DNA of 64,000 nt from Rhizorhabdus dicambivorans (GTDB taxonomy: Bacteria; Pseudomonadota; Alphaproteobacteria; Sphingomonadales; Sphingomonadaceae). Positions 34,401 to 41,958 of this stretch are shown piece by piece. The stretch is from NCBI RefSeq assembly GCF_002355275.1, contig NZ_CP023449.1, positions 2,954,001 to 3,018,000 of the forward strand. The letters are read 5' to 3'. The translations under genes and the position numbers were made by a program. Under the pieces are notes generated by a model that did no database searches, had not been told where the DNA came from, and saw only the letters and a list, made by a program, of their open reading frames with translations. Position 1 is the stretch's first letter, and each line of letters starts with the position of its first letter.

Positions 34401-35539
34401 GCGGCGAATATTTCTTCGTCGCCGAGGGCAAGGGCGGGTTCGAGGTCTATGACGTCGCGTCGATCGCCAATAAGGGCACGTCGCAGCGCATCATCTCCGC
34501 GCCCTTCTCGCCGCTCGGCCACAATACCCGGGTGAAGTCGAAGAACGCGACCTGCATGGCGCTGCCGACCAGCCAGAACATCTCGACCGAGCGCAACGAC
34601 CATATCGTCAAATATTATCCCGAGAACGAAGAGCAGAAGATGGGCGAGATCTATCGCTACGCCTTCGTGACCGACTCGGTGGAAGGGCTGATCGTCGTCA
34701 ATGTCGAGACGCTGGCCGACGGCGAGCCGCGCAACAACTTCCTGAAGCGCACCGTCACCTGGAACGCGAACAATGTGCTCGCCGGCGCGCGGCACATCAC
34801 GCTGGGCGGCAATTACGCCTATATCACCGCCAATATCGGCCTGGTCGTCGTCGACATCAGCGATCCCAAGGCGCCGAAGCTGGCGGCGACGGTGCCGCTG
34901 CGCGACGCGCGCGCCTCGGCGCTGCAGTTCCGCTATCTGTGGGTGACGACCGCCGACGGCCTGCAGCTGATCGACGTGACCCATCTCGACCGGCCGGTGC
35001 TGCGACCGGAGGCGACGCTGCCGATCGCCAATGCCCAGCGCATCTACCTCGCCCGCACCTATGCCTATGTCGCGGCGAAGCAGGACGGCCTGATGATCGT
35101 CGACATCACCCGGCCGCTGAAGCCGAAGCTGTACCAGACGGTGACCTTCGACGGGAAGATGAACGATGCCGAGGACGTGATCGTCGGCACGACCAACGCC
35201 TCGCTGTTCGCCTATGTCGCGGACGGCCGAAACGGCCTGAAGGTGATCCAGCTCACCTCGCCCGCGAGCCAGCCCAATTTCTACGGCTTCTCGCCCGCGC
35301 CCAAGCCCGAGCTGATCGCTTGGGCGAAGACGGCCTCCCCGGCCCTCTCGCTCTCCAAGGGCCTCGACCGCGACCGTGGCGTCGACGAGAGCGGCAACCA
35401 GATCGCGATCTTCGGCCGCATCGGCTCCCGCCCGTTCAAGCGCAGCGAGATGGAGAAGCTCTATCTCAACTCGAAGGGCCAGGTGTGGAAGGTCAGCGAC
35501 ACGCCGACCTTCGCGGACTGGGTGCCGGCGAAGCGCTAG
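31454..35539 (+). CDS. Decaheme c-type cytochrome fused to an LVIVD-repeat beta-propeller
   Basis: 1361-residue exported protein (signal to about 38, ...SAPSPAPAS). Ten CXXCH motifs: CVSCH 70, CVDCH 92, CGACH 170, CAGCH 345, CMNCH 449, CADCH 601, CKDCH 628, CFTCH 747, CGGCH 758 and CTDCH 864. A His/Gly-rich insert lies at about 389-410 (HGGHGGGH). From about 980 to 1270 there are six LVIVD-type propeller blades (for example YAYITANIGLVVVDISDPKAP; GLQLIDVTHL; DGLMIVDITRPLKP; NGLKVIQLTSP). The heme part would carry electrons in the periplasm or at the surface and the propeller may dock a partner. It is the last gene of the operon; its TAG stop lies in the IS481 target duplication. Confidence 0.88.
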   Translation: MMRALASRMTTRWAARGAMALAAAITILVSAPSPAPASEGEKPIARVYPKFADAPRTQDWAQADEKSAGCVSCHTATDRKTMHQTEAVVLGCVDCHGGDATVHVEAGLGAKDAAYVQARDKAHVLPKYPGAWHWPSSANPKRSYTLLNKEAPEYVRFVNPSDYRVARQACGACHMEIITAAERSLMSTGAMLWGGGAYNNGIVPYKNYLFGEAYTAKGEAAQIKSPGSPPGTVTPEQKARGALPVMYPLPTWHILPPGDIFRVFERGGRTINSTFAEIGLPNSTGSIQRLEEPGRPDLKQSNRGPGTGLRVAIPVLNIHKTRLNDPFMWFMGTNDQPGDYRNSGCAGCHVVYANSRENVQSLIYAKFGRDGQTATIDPTIKDKLEPKDDGHGGHGGGHATENHGPPSPEHDRATDHGPSKLAGHPVGGMKEKGHPIQHAFTKAIPTAQCMNCHMHQPNIFLNSYLGYTMWDYESDAPLMWPEKQKNPTMAERHAVLDRNPEAAAAIGKWADLDFLRNVYDDVNPQAKDTQFADYHGHGWNFRAIYKRDREGNLLDAAGNIVSPDDPEKFRKNGMPEFAPVGEQKGKAVHMMDIHAEKGLQCADCHFAQDSHGNGLIYGEVANAVEIGCKDCHGTPDAFPTLRTSGPAAPPGGTDLSLLRNQDGKRRFEWTVDAAGERVLIQRSIVDPKIEWKVSLVKESVDRGSAHFNPLAARAKLMGKDGVETGKFAWGPGVAPDDRAHNMDKMACFTCHLSWTTSCGGCHLPIEANWKTSSHKYDGIETRNFATYNPQVARDEMFQLGIHQTTKGNIIAPIRSTSALVLSSTNINRERIYIQQPPISAAGYSSQAFAPHFPHTVRKTETKKCTDCHLSEEEDNNAIMAQLNLLGTNFVNFVGMNAWTGLEKGIEAIRVTEWSEPQAVIGSYLHKYAYPDWYNQHLGHGRELIEWVRGTRFDKNLSGEPDSLEEFANTTHSTSGAARCVQLRGEYFFVAEGKGGFEVYDVASIANKGTSQRIISAPFSPLGHNTRVKSKNATCMALPTSQNISTERNDHIVKYYPENEEQKMGEIYRYAFVTDSVEGLIVVNVETLADGEPRNNFLKRTVTWNANNVLAGARHITLGGNYAYITANIGLVVVDISDPKAPKLAATVPLRDARASALQFRYLWVTTADGLQLIDVTHLDRPVLRPEATLPIANAQRIYLARTYAYVAAKQDGLMIVDITRPLKPKLYQTVTFDGKMNDAEDVIVGTTNASLFAYVADGRNGLKVIQLTSPASQPNFYGFSPAPKPELIAWAKTASPALSLSKGLDRDRGVDESGNQIAIFGRIGSRPFKRSEMEKLYLNSKGQVWKVSDTPTFADWVPAKR

Positions 35540-36516
35540 GTGTGGAGCCTCAACAGGTTATTCATTGGCTGACGTAGTCGGCTGATGGGCGGTTGTGATT
35601 GTAAGCTGCCGTGGGGGCGGTGCCAGTTATAATTATGGAGCCATGGACTGAGGGCGCGTTTGCGGTGCTCGGAGGTTGGATAGGCGCGAGCATATGCCCA
35701 TTCGCGTAAGCTGGTCTGGATGAAGCGTTCGGCCTTGCCGTTAGTCTTGGGCGTGTAGGGTTTGGTGCGGATGTGCTTGAGGCCGAGTGCTTTGCAGGCG
35801 TCGCGGAAGGCGAAGCTTTTGTAGCAGGCGCCGTTGTCGGTCATGACGCGCGAGACAGTGATGCCGAGGCTTTGATAATAGGCGATGGCGGCGAAGAGGA
35901 AGGCGGTTGCGCTTTCCTTCTTTTCGTCGGGGAGGATCTGGCTGAAGGCGATGCGCGAGGCATCGTCGATGCAGACGTGGACGAACTCCCAGCCCGCGCC
36001 GTAGCGCTCGCCAGCACGGCTGCCGCGAGTGCTGCTCTGCTTTGTCCGATTGCCGGTGATGCGATGGCCGACGCGTTCGAAGCGGCCGAGCTTCTTGATG
36101 TCGATGTGGATCAGCTCGCCGGGGTGCGCGCGCTCATAGCGACGGATGGGCTCGGGAGGATCGAGATCGCGCATTCGGCTCAAGCGTGCGTTGCGCAGTA
36201 TCCGGCTGACAGTGGCTGGCGAGAGCTTCAGCGTGGCGGCGATCTGCTTGCCGCAGAGGCGCTGACGGCGCAGGGCGATGACCTGCTCGATGCGGTCGGC
36301 GGGCGTGGCGCGGGGCATGGCGTGTGGGCGCGAGCTGCGGTCGACGAGACCGGCTTCGCCTTCGATCCGATAACGTGCCAGCCACTTGGCTACGGTTCGC
36401 TCCGAGACGCCCAGGGCGGTCGCGACCGCCCTGGGCGTCTCGCGCAGAACCATCACGCGCCGGACGATCTCGGCTCGACTGAAGGGCGTGGTTCGGGCAT
36501 TCTTGTGGATGTTCAT
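35536..36516 (-). CDS. IS481-family transposase (copy 2)
   Basis: 326-residue DDE transposase identical to copy 1 except for the last residue (Thr instead of Ile), because the final codon spans the element boundary and the stop (TAG, 35538-35536) comes from the duplicated target. The helix-turn-helix and D139, D227, E263 are as in copy 1. The CTAG that ends it also ends the cytochrome gene on the other strand. Confidence 0.95.
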   Translation of the reverse strand: MNIHKNARTTPFSRAEIVRRVMVLRETPRAVATALGVSERTVAKWLARYRIEGEAGLVDRSSRPHAMPRATPADRIEQVIALRRQRLCGKQIAATLKLSPATVSRILRNARLSRMRDLDPPEPIRRYERAHPGELIHIDIKKLGRFERVGHRITGNRTKQSSTRGSRAGERYGAGWEFVHVCIDDASRIAFSQILPDEKKESATAFLFAAIAYYQSLGITVSRVMTDNGACYKSFAFRDACKALGLKHIRTKPYTPKTNGKAERFIQTSLREWAYARAYPTSEHRKRALSPWLHNYNWHRPHGSLQSQPPISRLRQPMNNLLRLHT

Positions 36517-36598
36517 CCGGTCGTTCCTCCAGACCTGACGTGTCGCAACATCAGTCTGATCCGGTCACGCCGGATGAACAACCTCCTGAAAGCTCACA
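35541..36598 (-). mobile_element. IS481-family insertion sequence, copy 2
   Basis: 1058-bp element matching copy 1 (13583-14640) at a constant offset of 21,958 bases with no difference seen by eye. It is flanked by its own 6-bp direct repeat GCTAGG (35535-35540 and 36599-36604), so it is an independent insertion. Confidence 0.95.
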
Positions 36599-36610
36599 GC
36601 TAGGCTCTTC

Positions 36611-36770
36611 GATCCTCCCTATGCACAGCATGGGGAGGGGGACCGTCTGCGAAGCGGATGGTGGAGGGGTCTGCGACACTTCCACGGGCGTTCATTGGGG
36701 AAATCGAAGATACCCCTCCACCATCCGCTTCGCGGACGGTCCCCCTCCCCGTCCTTCGGACAGGGAGGAT
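36611..36770. repeat. Family C palindromic element, copy 1
   Basis: 160 bp. It begins GATCCTCCCTATGCACAGCA and ends TTCGGACAGGGAGGAT; the arms (GGGGAGGGGGACCGTC with GACGGTCCCCCTCCCC, and GGTGGAGGGG with CCCCTCCACC) pair around an unrelated centre. TTTT follows on the plus strand. It separates the IS481 copy from the xerC stop. Confidence 0.9.
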
Positions 36771-36777
36771 TTTTCGG

Positions 36778-37704
36778 TCACGCCCGCGGATGGGCGTTGC
36801 GGTAGACGTCCATCAGGTGCGCGGCGTCGACGCCGGTATAGACCTGGGTCGACGACAGGCTGGCATGGCCCAGCAGTTCCTGGAGCGAGCGCAGGTCGGC
36901 GCCACGACCGAGCAGATGGGTGGCGAAGCTGTGGCGCAGGGCATGGGGGGTGGTGCGCTCCCCCAGGCCAAGGCGGACGCGGGCGGCGCGGACGGCGCGG
37001 CGGATCAGTTCGGGGGCGAGCGGGCCGCCGCGTGCGCCCCGGAATAATATCTCGCCCGGCGCCGCGCCATATGGCGACAGCGCGACATACTCCTCGATCG
37101 CCGCGCGCACCGGCGGCAGCATCGGCACGATCCGGGTCTTGTTGCGCTTGCCGGTGACCGCCAGCGTGTCGCCAAGCGGCAATATGTCGCCGGTCAGCGC
37201 CATCGCCTCGCCGATCCGCAGGCCGGCGCCGTAGAGCAGCAGCAGCACCGCGACATCGCGGGCCGCGATCCAGGGTTCGGCGGCGCTTTCGGCCGCGTCC
37301 TCGGCCATGGCGGCGATATCATCGGGCGCCACCGGGCGCGGCACGCCCTTCTTGATGCGCGGCCCCTTGAGCTTGACCGGCTTCGCCCCGCCCTGCTGTT
37401 CGGACACGAAATCGAGGAAGTTGCGCACGGCCGACAATTCGCGCGCCGTCGAGATATTGGCCAGCCCCTCGCCGCGCCGCTCGGCCAGATAGGCGCGCAG
37501 ATCGCCGCGATCCACCGCCGCCAGCACGGCCCCGTCCACCAGCCCGCCGCGATGCCGCCCCAGGAAGGCGATCAGTCGGTAAGCCGTGGCCTGATAGGCG
37601 CGAACGGTGTGATCGGACCGGCGCCGGTCGCGGCGCAGATGATCGGCCCACGCCGTCGCGAGATCGCGGGCGGGATGGTCCTGAAGCGTTAGGGGAGCAG
37701 CCAC
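36778..37704 (-). CDS. xerC: Tyrosine recombinase XerC
   Basis: Site-specific recombinase that, with XerD, resolves chromosome dimers at dif. 308 residues from a GTG start at 37704, which overlaps the end of the DUF484 gene by 16 bases. An N-terminal SAM-like core-binding domain (about 10-105) is followed by the catalytic domain with Arg163 (GAGLRIGEAM), Lys186, His254 and Arg257 (HALRHSFATHLL), His280 (LGHASLSSTQVY) and the nucleophile Tyr289. The DUF484-xerC order is conserved in proteobacteria. The longer open frame upstream is spurious. Confidence 0.93.
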   Translation of the reverse strand: MAAPLTLQDHPARDLATAWADHLRRDRRRSDHTVRAYQATAYRLIAFLGRHRGGLVDGAVLAAVDRGDLRAYLAERRGEGLANISTARELSAVRNFLDFVSEQQGGAKPVKLKGPRIKKGVPRPVAPDDIAAMAEDAAESAAEPWIAARDVAVLLLLYGAGLRIGEAMALTGDILPLGDTLAVTGKRNKTRIVPMLPPVRAAIEEYVALSPYGAAPGEILFRGARGGPLAPELIRRAVRAARVRLGLGERTTPHALRHSFATHLLGRGADLRSLQELLGHASLSSTQVYTGVDAAHLMDVYRNAHPRA

Positions 37705-38249
37705 CGCCCGATCATGCGCGAAAGCATCGCGCCGAGGAAGCCCAGCAGTTCGGATCCGGCGCGGGTATCGAAACCCGCCGCGCGCCGCTGGCCGAGCGCG
37801 AGGACGCCGCCGGGCAAGGGCGGCTCGTTCGTCAGGCGGATCAGCGCCTCGGCGCGAATCAGATCGGAAGCGGGCCCGAATAGCGGATGGCCGCGCTCGA
37901 CGCCACGCATCACCACGCCGTTGATGTCCTGGATCGACCGCTCGATGATCCGCCGCTCGACGAATTGCATGCCCGACGCATCGGCGCGCAGCCCCTGTTC
38001 GCCGACGAACAGGGCGACCGAGACGGCATCGAGCCCGAGCAGATCGGGCCAGAGCTGGGTGACGATATGGACGAGATGATCGAGGCCGTCCGCCTCGACC
38101 GCCGCCAACACCGCCTGATGGATCGACGAGACCGCGCCCGAATGGCCGCGCGCGAAGGCGATGAGGTCCTGGTTGGCCTCCTCCACCTCGGCCATCCGCC
38201 GCTGGAGCCTGGCCATCGCGCCGCCTTCGAAGTCGATCACGGTTCCCAT
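37689..38249 (-). CDS. DUF484 family protein (GAF-like)
   Basis: 186 residues from the ATG at 38249 (MGTVIDFEGGAMARLQRR). An N-terminal coiled helix (RLQRRMAEVEEANQDLIAFA) leads into a GAF-like domain (DGLDHLVHIVTQLWPDLLGLD; ALFVGEQGLRA) and the family end EPPLPGGVLALGQR followed by FLGAMLSRMIGRWLLP. DUF484 genes sit before xerC in many proteobacteria but have no settled function. The stop overlaps the xerC GTG start region, so the two are translationally coupled. Confidence 0.85.
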   Translation of the reverse strand: MGTVIDFEGGAMARLQRRMAEVEEANQDLIAFARGHSGAVSSIHQAVLAAVEADGLDHLVHIVTQLWPDLLGLDAVSVALFVGEQGLRADASGMQFVERRIIERSIQDINGVVMRGVERGHPLFGPASDLIRAEALIRLTNEPPLPGGVLALGQRRAAGFDTRAGSELLGFLGAMLSRMIGRWLLP

Positions 38250-38300
38250 GCGAGGCAGTGTACGCCTCAATGGTTAACAGGCAATTGGTTTTAGCCCTCA

Positions 38301-38505
38301 TACGCCGGGCGCCGTGCATCCGCACGGCTTGGCTATCCTCGCAATAAGCTCGGGCGGCCGTTCGGCCTTGCGGGACGCTCCGCGTCCCGACGCTTATCTC
38401 ATTGCCGCAACCAGGAAGGCTCGAAGAGGCAAGCGCGTGCGGCGCATCCGAGCGATAGCGAGGGAAGTCAACTCCGCGGATGCCCACGCCGGCGTTTGAA
38501 GCCGA
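38301..38505. repeat. Family F intergenic element, copy 2 (long form)
   Basis: About 205 bp, an imperfect long palindrome. The left half CGCCGGGCGCCGTGCATCCG then CTATCCTCGCAATAAGCTCGGG resembles the reverse complement of the right half (from GCATCCGAGCGATAGCGAGGG to CGCCGGCG). The centre contains hairpins GGCCGTTCGGCC and GGGACGCTCCGCGTCCC. It shares the GGCTATCCTCGCA/AAGCTCGGGCG core with copy 1. Confidence 0.7.
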
Positions 38506-38509
38506 ACAA

Positions 38510-38824
38510 TCAATGCCCAGCCTTCTGCTGCTCCCAACCCCTGAATTTCTGGCGCAGGCAGCCGCTGGCGCCCCAGGGGCCGGAAGTGGAGCAACTGCCG
38601 ATGCCGCCTTCCCCGCCCTCCAGCAGCCGGTGCCGCTCCCGCGAGACGCCGTCGACCTCCTCCTGATGGAAGTCGAATCCGCTGGGCCGCATCGCCTGCG
38701 GGATACGGTAGCGTTCGGATGCCCCGCTGCGCCGGCAGACGACAATCTCGCCGGCCCGGCCGCGCGGGCAGCCGCTCGCCGCCTCGATCGCCTTGCCGAG
38801 CGGCATCGCCGCCGCCTCGGCCAT
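38510..38824 (-). CDS. Small secreted protein with the sphingomonad EIVVC motif
   Basis: 104 residues from ATG. The core LGKAIEAASGCPRGRAGEIV followed by VCRRSG...RYRIP is a pattern I know from many sphingomonad exported proteins of unknown function. From this ATG there is no signal peptide, but the frame continues upstream without a stop as [14 protein letters not shown], a plausible short signal, with a CTG at 38848 overlapping the fsa stop (CTGA) as the only possible start there. The C-terminal half is Gly/Ser/Arg-rich with two Cys. Start uncertain; existence fairly likely. Confidence 0.65.
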   Translation of the reverse strand: MAEAAAMPLGKAIEAASGCPRGRAGEIVVCRRSGASERYRIPQAMRPSGFDFHQEEVDGVSRERHRLLEGGEGGIGSCSTSGPWGASGCLRQKFRGWEQQKAGH

Positions 38825-38844
38825 CAGCAGCAGGGCGATGGGGA

Positions 38845-39498
38845 TCAGAGGATGCTTTGCCCGGTCTTGGCCCAGTCCGCCATGAAGCCCTGGATGCCCT
38901 TCTCGGTCAGCGGATGGTTGAACAGCGCGCGGATCACCGAAGGCGGCGCGGTCATCACGTCGGCGCCGATCTTGGCCGATTCGAGGATGTGGACCGGGTG
39001 GCGGACGCTGGCGACGAGGATCTCGGTGCCGAAGTCGTAATTGTCGTAGATCTGGCGGATGTCGGCGATCAGCGCCATGCCGTCGAAACCGATATCGTCA
39101 TGCCGGCCGACGAAAGGCGAGATGAAGCTCGCGCCCGCCTTGCCGGCCAGCAGCGCCTGGTTCGCCGAGAAGCAGAGCGTGACGTTGACCATCGTGCCGT
39201 CGTCGGTCAGCGCCTTGCAAGTCTTGAGGCCGTCGATCGTCAGCGGCACCTTGATGCAGACATTGTCGGCGATCTTGCGGAGGATCTCGGCTTCCTTCAT
39301 CATCGTCTCATGGTCGAGCGCGACCACCTCGGCCGAGACCGGGCCGGGCACGATCCTGCAGATCTCGGCGATCACCTCGAGGAACTGGCGGCCCGACTTG
39401 GCGATCAGCGACGGATTGGTGGTGACGCCGTCGAGCAGGCCGGTCGCGGCCATTTCGGCGATCTCGGCGGTATCGGCGGTGTCGACGAAGAATTTCAT
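38845..39498 (-). CDS. fsa: Fructose-6-phosphate aldolase / transaldolase-like (TalC family)
   Basis: 217-residue TIM-barrel Schiff-base aldolase. It opens [13 protein letters not shown] with [11 protein letters not shown], has the Schiff-base Lys83 in CIKVPLT and the later [10 protein letters not shown] segment. The length matches the short TalC/Fsa subgroup, which in alphaproteobacteria often acts as the cell's transaldolase in the pentose phosphate pathway. The ATG at 39498 gives the family N-terminus; the frame is open further upstream without homology. Divergent from priA. Confidence 0.93.
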   Translation of the reverse strand: MKFFVDTADTAEIAEMAATGLLDGVTTNPSLIAKSGRQFLEVIAEICRIVPGPVSAEVVALDHETMMKEAEILRKIADNVCIKVPLTIDGLKTCKALTDDGTMVNVTLCFSANQALLAGKAGASFISPFVGRHDDIGFDGMALIADIRQIYDNYDFGTEILVASVRHPVHILESAKIGADVMTAPPSVIRALFNHPLTEKGIQGFMADWAKTGQSIL

Positions 39499-39627
39499 GG
39501 AAATGCGCCCCTCGGCTAAGGATATTTGATCCCGCCTATAACGGCGGTCATTGCTTCCGCCTAGCTGCGTTGGCGGTTCCGGCGCGCAGGCTTGGCTTGC
39601 CGCCGTCCGGTCCCTAAGCACGACCCG

Positions 39628-41796
39628 ATGGCCCGTGCCCATGTCCTCCTGCTGAACCCCGCGCTGGGTCCGCTCGACTACCGCGCCGACCGCGAGCATG
39701 CGGTTGAACCGGGCAGCATCGTGCTGGCGCCGCTCGGCCCCCGCCAGATGGTCGGCGTGGTGTGGGAGGAGGAGACGCTTCCTTCGGCCGATCAGGTCGG
39801 CGACAATCGGCTGCGACCGCTGCTCGGCGTCTATGACGTGCCGCCGATCGCCGCTCCGCTGCGCCGGCTGATCGAATGGACCTCGGACTATTATCTGGCG
39901 CCGCCCGCCGCGGTGCTGCGCATGGCCCTGCCCTCGTCGAGCGCGCTGGACGGCGCCCGGACGATCATCGAATATCGCGCCACCGGCGAGCGGCCCGGCC
40001 GGATGACTCCACAGCGCGAACAGGCGCTCGATCGGATCGGCCAGCGCCAGGGGCTGATCCGCGAACTGGCGACGATCGCCGATGTCTCCGAGGGGGTGAT
40101 CCGGGGACTCGTCAAATCAGGAGCGATCGAAGCGGTGACGGTGTCGATCGATACGCCCTGGACGCCGCCCGATCCCGATCATCATCACAATGAACTGTCC
40201 GACGAACAGACATTGGCCGCAGGCATACTGTCCGATGCGGTGGCGGCGCGAGATTTCCGGCCCTTCCTGCTCGACGGCGTCACCGGATCGGGCAAGACCG
40301 AAGTCTATTTCGAGGCGATCGCCGAAGCGCTGCGGCTGGGCCGCCAGACGCTGATCCTGCTGCCCGAGATCGCGCTGACCGAGCCTTTCCTGAAGCGGTT
40401 CGAAGCACGGTTCGGCCAGCTGCCGGTGGTATGGCACAGCGAGCTGCGCCAGTCGCAGCGGCGGCGGGCGTGGCGCGGCATCGTCCATGGCGAGGCGAAG
40501 GTGGTGGTGGGCGCGCGATCGGCGCTGTTCCTGCCCTATCGCGACCTGGGCCTGATCATCGTCGACGAGGCGCACGAGACCAGCTTCAAGCAGGAAGACG
40601 GCGTCCTCTACCATGCCCGCGACGTGGCGGTGATGCGCGCCAAGCTGGAAGAGATTCCGATCGTCCTCGCCTCGGCCACCCCGGCGATCGAGACGCGCCA
40701 GCAGGCTGCGATCGGGCGCTACACCGAACTCAAGCTGACATCGCGCCACGGCAGCGCCGAGATGCCGGAAATCGAGGCGATCGACCTGCTCGCCGATCCG
40801 CCGCCGCGCGGCCGCTGGATCGCGCCGCCGCTGGTGAAGGCGATCGAGGAGCGGCTGGAGAAGAAGGAGCAGAGCCTGCTGTTCCTCAACCGGCGGGGCT
40901 ATGCGCCGCTGACCTTGTGCCGGACGTGCGGCCACCGCTTCCAATGCCCGAACTGCACCGCCTGGATGGTAGAGCATCGGCTGCTGAGCCGGCTGCAATG
41001 CCACCATTGCGGGCACAGCATGCCGCCGCCGGCCGAATGCCCCGAGTGCAAGGACGAGGACAGCCTGGTCGCCTGCGGCCCCGGCGTCGAGCGGATCGCC
41101 GACGAGGTGGCGGCGCTGTTCCCCGACGCGCGGGTGGCGATCGCGACATCCGACACGCTCTCCACGCCCGCCCGCGCGGCCGAGTTCGTCGAGCGGATGG
41201 AGGCGGGCGACATCGACGTGGTGGTCGGCACCCAGCTCGTCACCAAGGGCTATCATTTTCCCGAACTGACGCTGGTCGGCGTGATCGATGCCGATCTGGG
41301 CCTGTCTGGTGGCGACCTGCGCGCGGCCGAGCGCAGCTTCCAGCAGATCGCCCAGGTGGCCGGGCGCGCGGGGCGCGGCACCAAGCCTGGCCATGTCTAT
41401 ATCCAGACCCACAGCCCCAAGGCGCCGGTGATCCAGGCGCTGCTGTCGGGCGACACGCAGAGCTTCTACGCGGCGGAGACCGAGGCGCGGCGGATGGCCG
41501 AGGCGCCGCCCTTCGGCCGCTATGCCGCGATCATCATATCATCCGAGAAGCTGGAGGAGGCCGCGAGCACCGCCCGGCTGATCGGCCGCACCGCGCCGAA
41601 TGTGGAGGGCATGCACGTCTATGGCCCCGCCCCGGCCCCGCTCGCCATGCTGCGCGGGCGGCACCGGCAGCGGCTGCTGGTCCATGCGCGCCGTTCGCTC
41701 GACGTGCAGCAGGTGATCCGGGAGTGGCTGGGGCCGCTGGAATGGCCGCGCGGAGTGCGCGTGGCGGTGGACGTCGATCCGTATAGCTTTCTTTGA
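39628..41796 (+). CDS. priA: Primosomal protein N' (PriA helicase)
   Basis: 722-residue 3'-5' DNA helicase that reloads the replisome at stalled forks. An N-terminal DNA-binding domain is followed by Walker [15 protein letters not shown], the DEAH box [12 protein letters not shown], helicase motif [13 protein letters not shown], and the eight-Cys zinc domain ([13 protein letters not shown] and [10 protein letters not shown]...CPEC). The C-terminal helicase part has [12 protein letters not shown] and QVAGRAGRG. All motifs are present. The start at 39628 ([14 protein letters not shown]) is the first with homology. Confidence 0.96.
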   Translation: MARAHVLLLNPALGPLDYRADREHAVEPGSIVLAPLGPRQMVGVVWEEETLPSADQVGDNRLRPLLGVYDVPPIAAPLRRLIEWTSDYYLAPPAAVLRMALPSSSALDGARTIIEYRATGERPGRMTPQREQALDRIGQRQGLIRELATIADVSEGVIRGLVKSGAIEAVTVSIDTPWTPPDPDHHHNELSDEQTLAAGILSDAVAARDFRPFLLDGVTGSGKTEVYFEAIAEALRLGRQTLILLPEIALTEPFLKRFEARFGQLPVVWHSELRQSQRRRAWRGIVHGEAKVVVGARSALFLPYRDLGLIIVDEAHETSFKQEDGVLYHARDVAVMRAKLEEIPIVLASATPAIETRQQAAIGRYTELKLTSRHGSAEMPEIEAIDLLADPPPRGRWIAPPLVKAIEERLEKKEQSLLFLNRRGYAPLTLCRTCGHRFQCPNCTAWMVEHRLLSRLQCHHCGHSMPPPAECPECKDEDSLVACGPGVERIADEVAALFPDARVAIATSDTLSTPARAAEFVERMEAGDIDVVVGTQLVTKGYHFPELTLVGVIDADLGLSGGDLRAAERSFQQIAQVAGRAGRGTKPGHVYIQTHSPKAPVIQALLSGDTQSFYAAETEARRMAEAPPFGRYAAIIISSEKLEEAASTARLIGRTAPNVEGMHVYGPAPAPLAMLRGRHRQRLLVHARRSLDVQQVIREWLGPLEWPRGVRVAVDVDPYSFL

Positions 41797-41805
41797 ACAA
41801 ACCAC

Positions 41806-41900
41806 GTCACCCCAGCGAAGGCTGGGGTCCATGTCTTTCTCCAATCCAGATGCCATCTGAGAAGGCAACAGACATGGATTCCTGCCTTCGCAGGAATGAC
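41806..41900. repeat. Family B palindromic element, copy 1
   Basis: 95 bp, GTCACCCCAGCGAAGGCTGG to TTCCTGCCTTCGCAGGAATGAC, with nested arms GGTCCATGTC / GACATGGATT. It lies between the priA stop and fliP. Copy 2 (47746) is the same element in the opposite orientation. Confidence 0.92.
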
Positions 41901-41958
41901 GTGGATAAGGCAAGGAAGCCGCTTGAAGTTAACCCGGCCAGATGCTGAAACCCCGGTC

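Noticed and set aside
13577-36604. A composite transposon bounded by the two IS481 copies
   Set aside because: Each copy has its own, different 6-bp target duplication (ATTAGA and GCTAGG) and the segment contains essential core genes, so the copies inserted independently.
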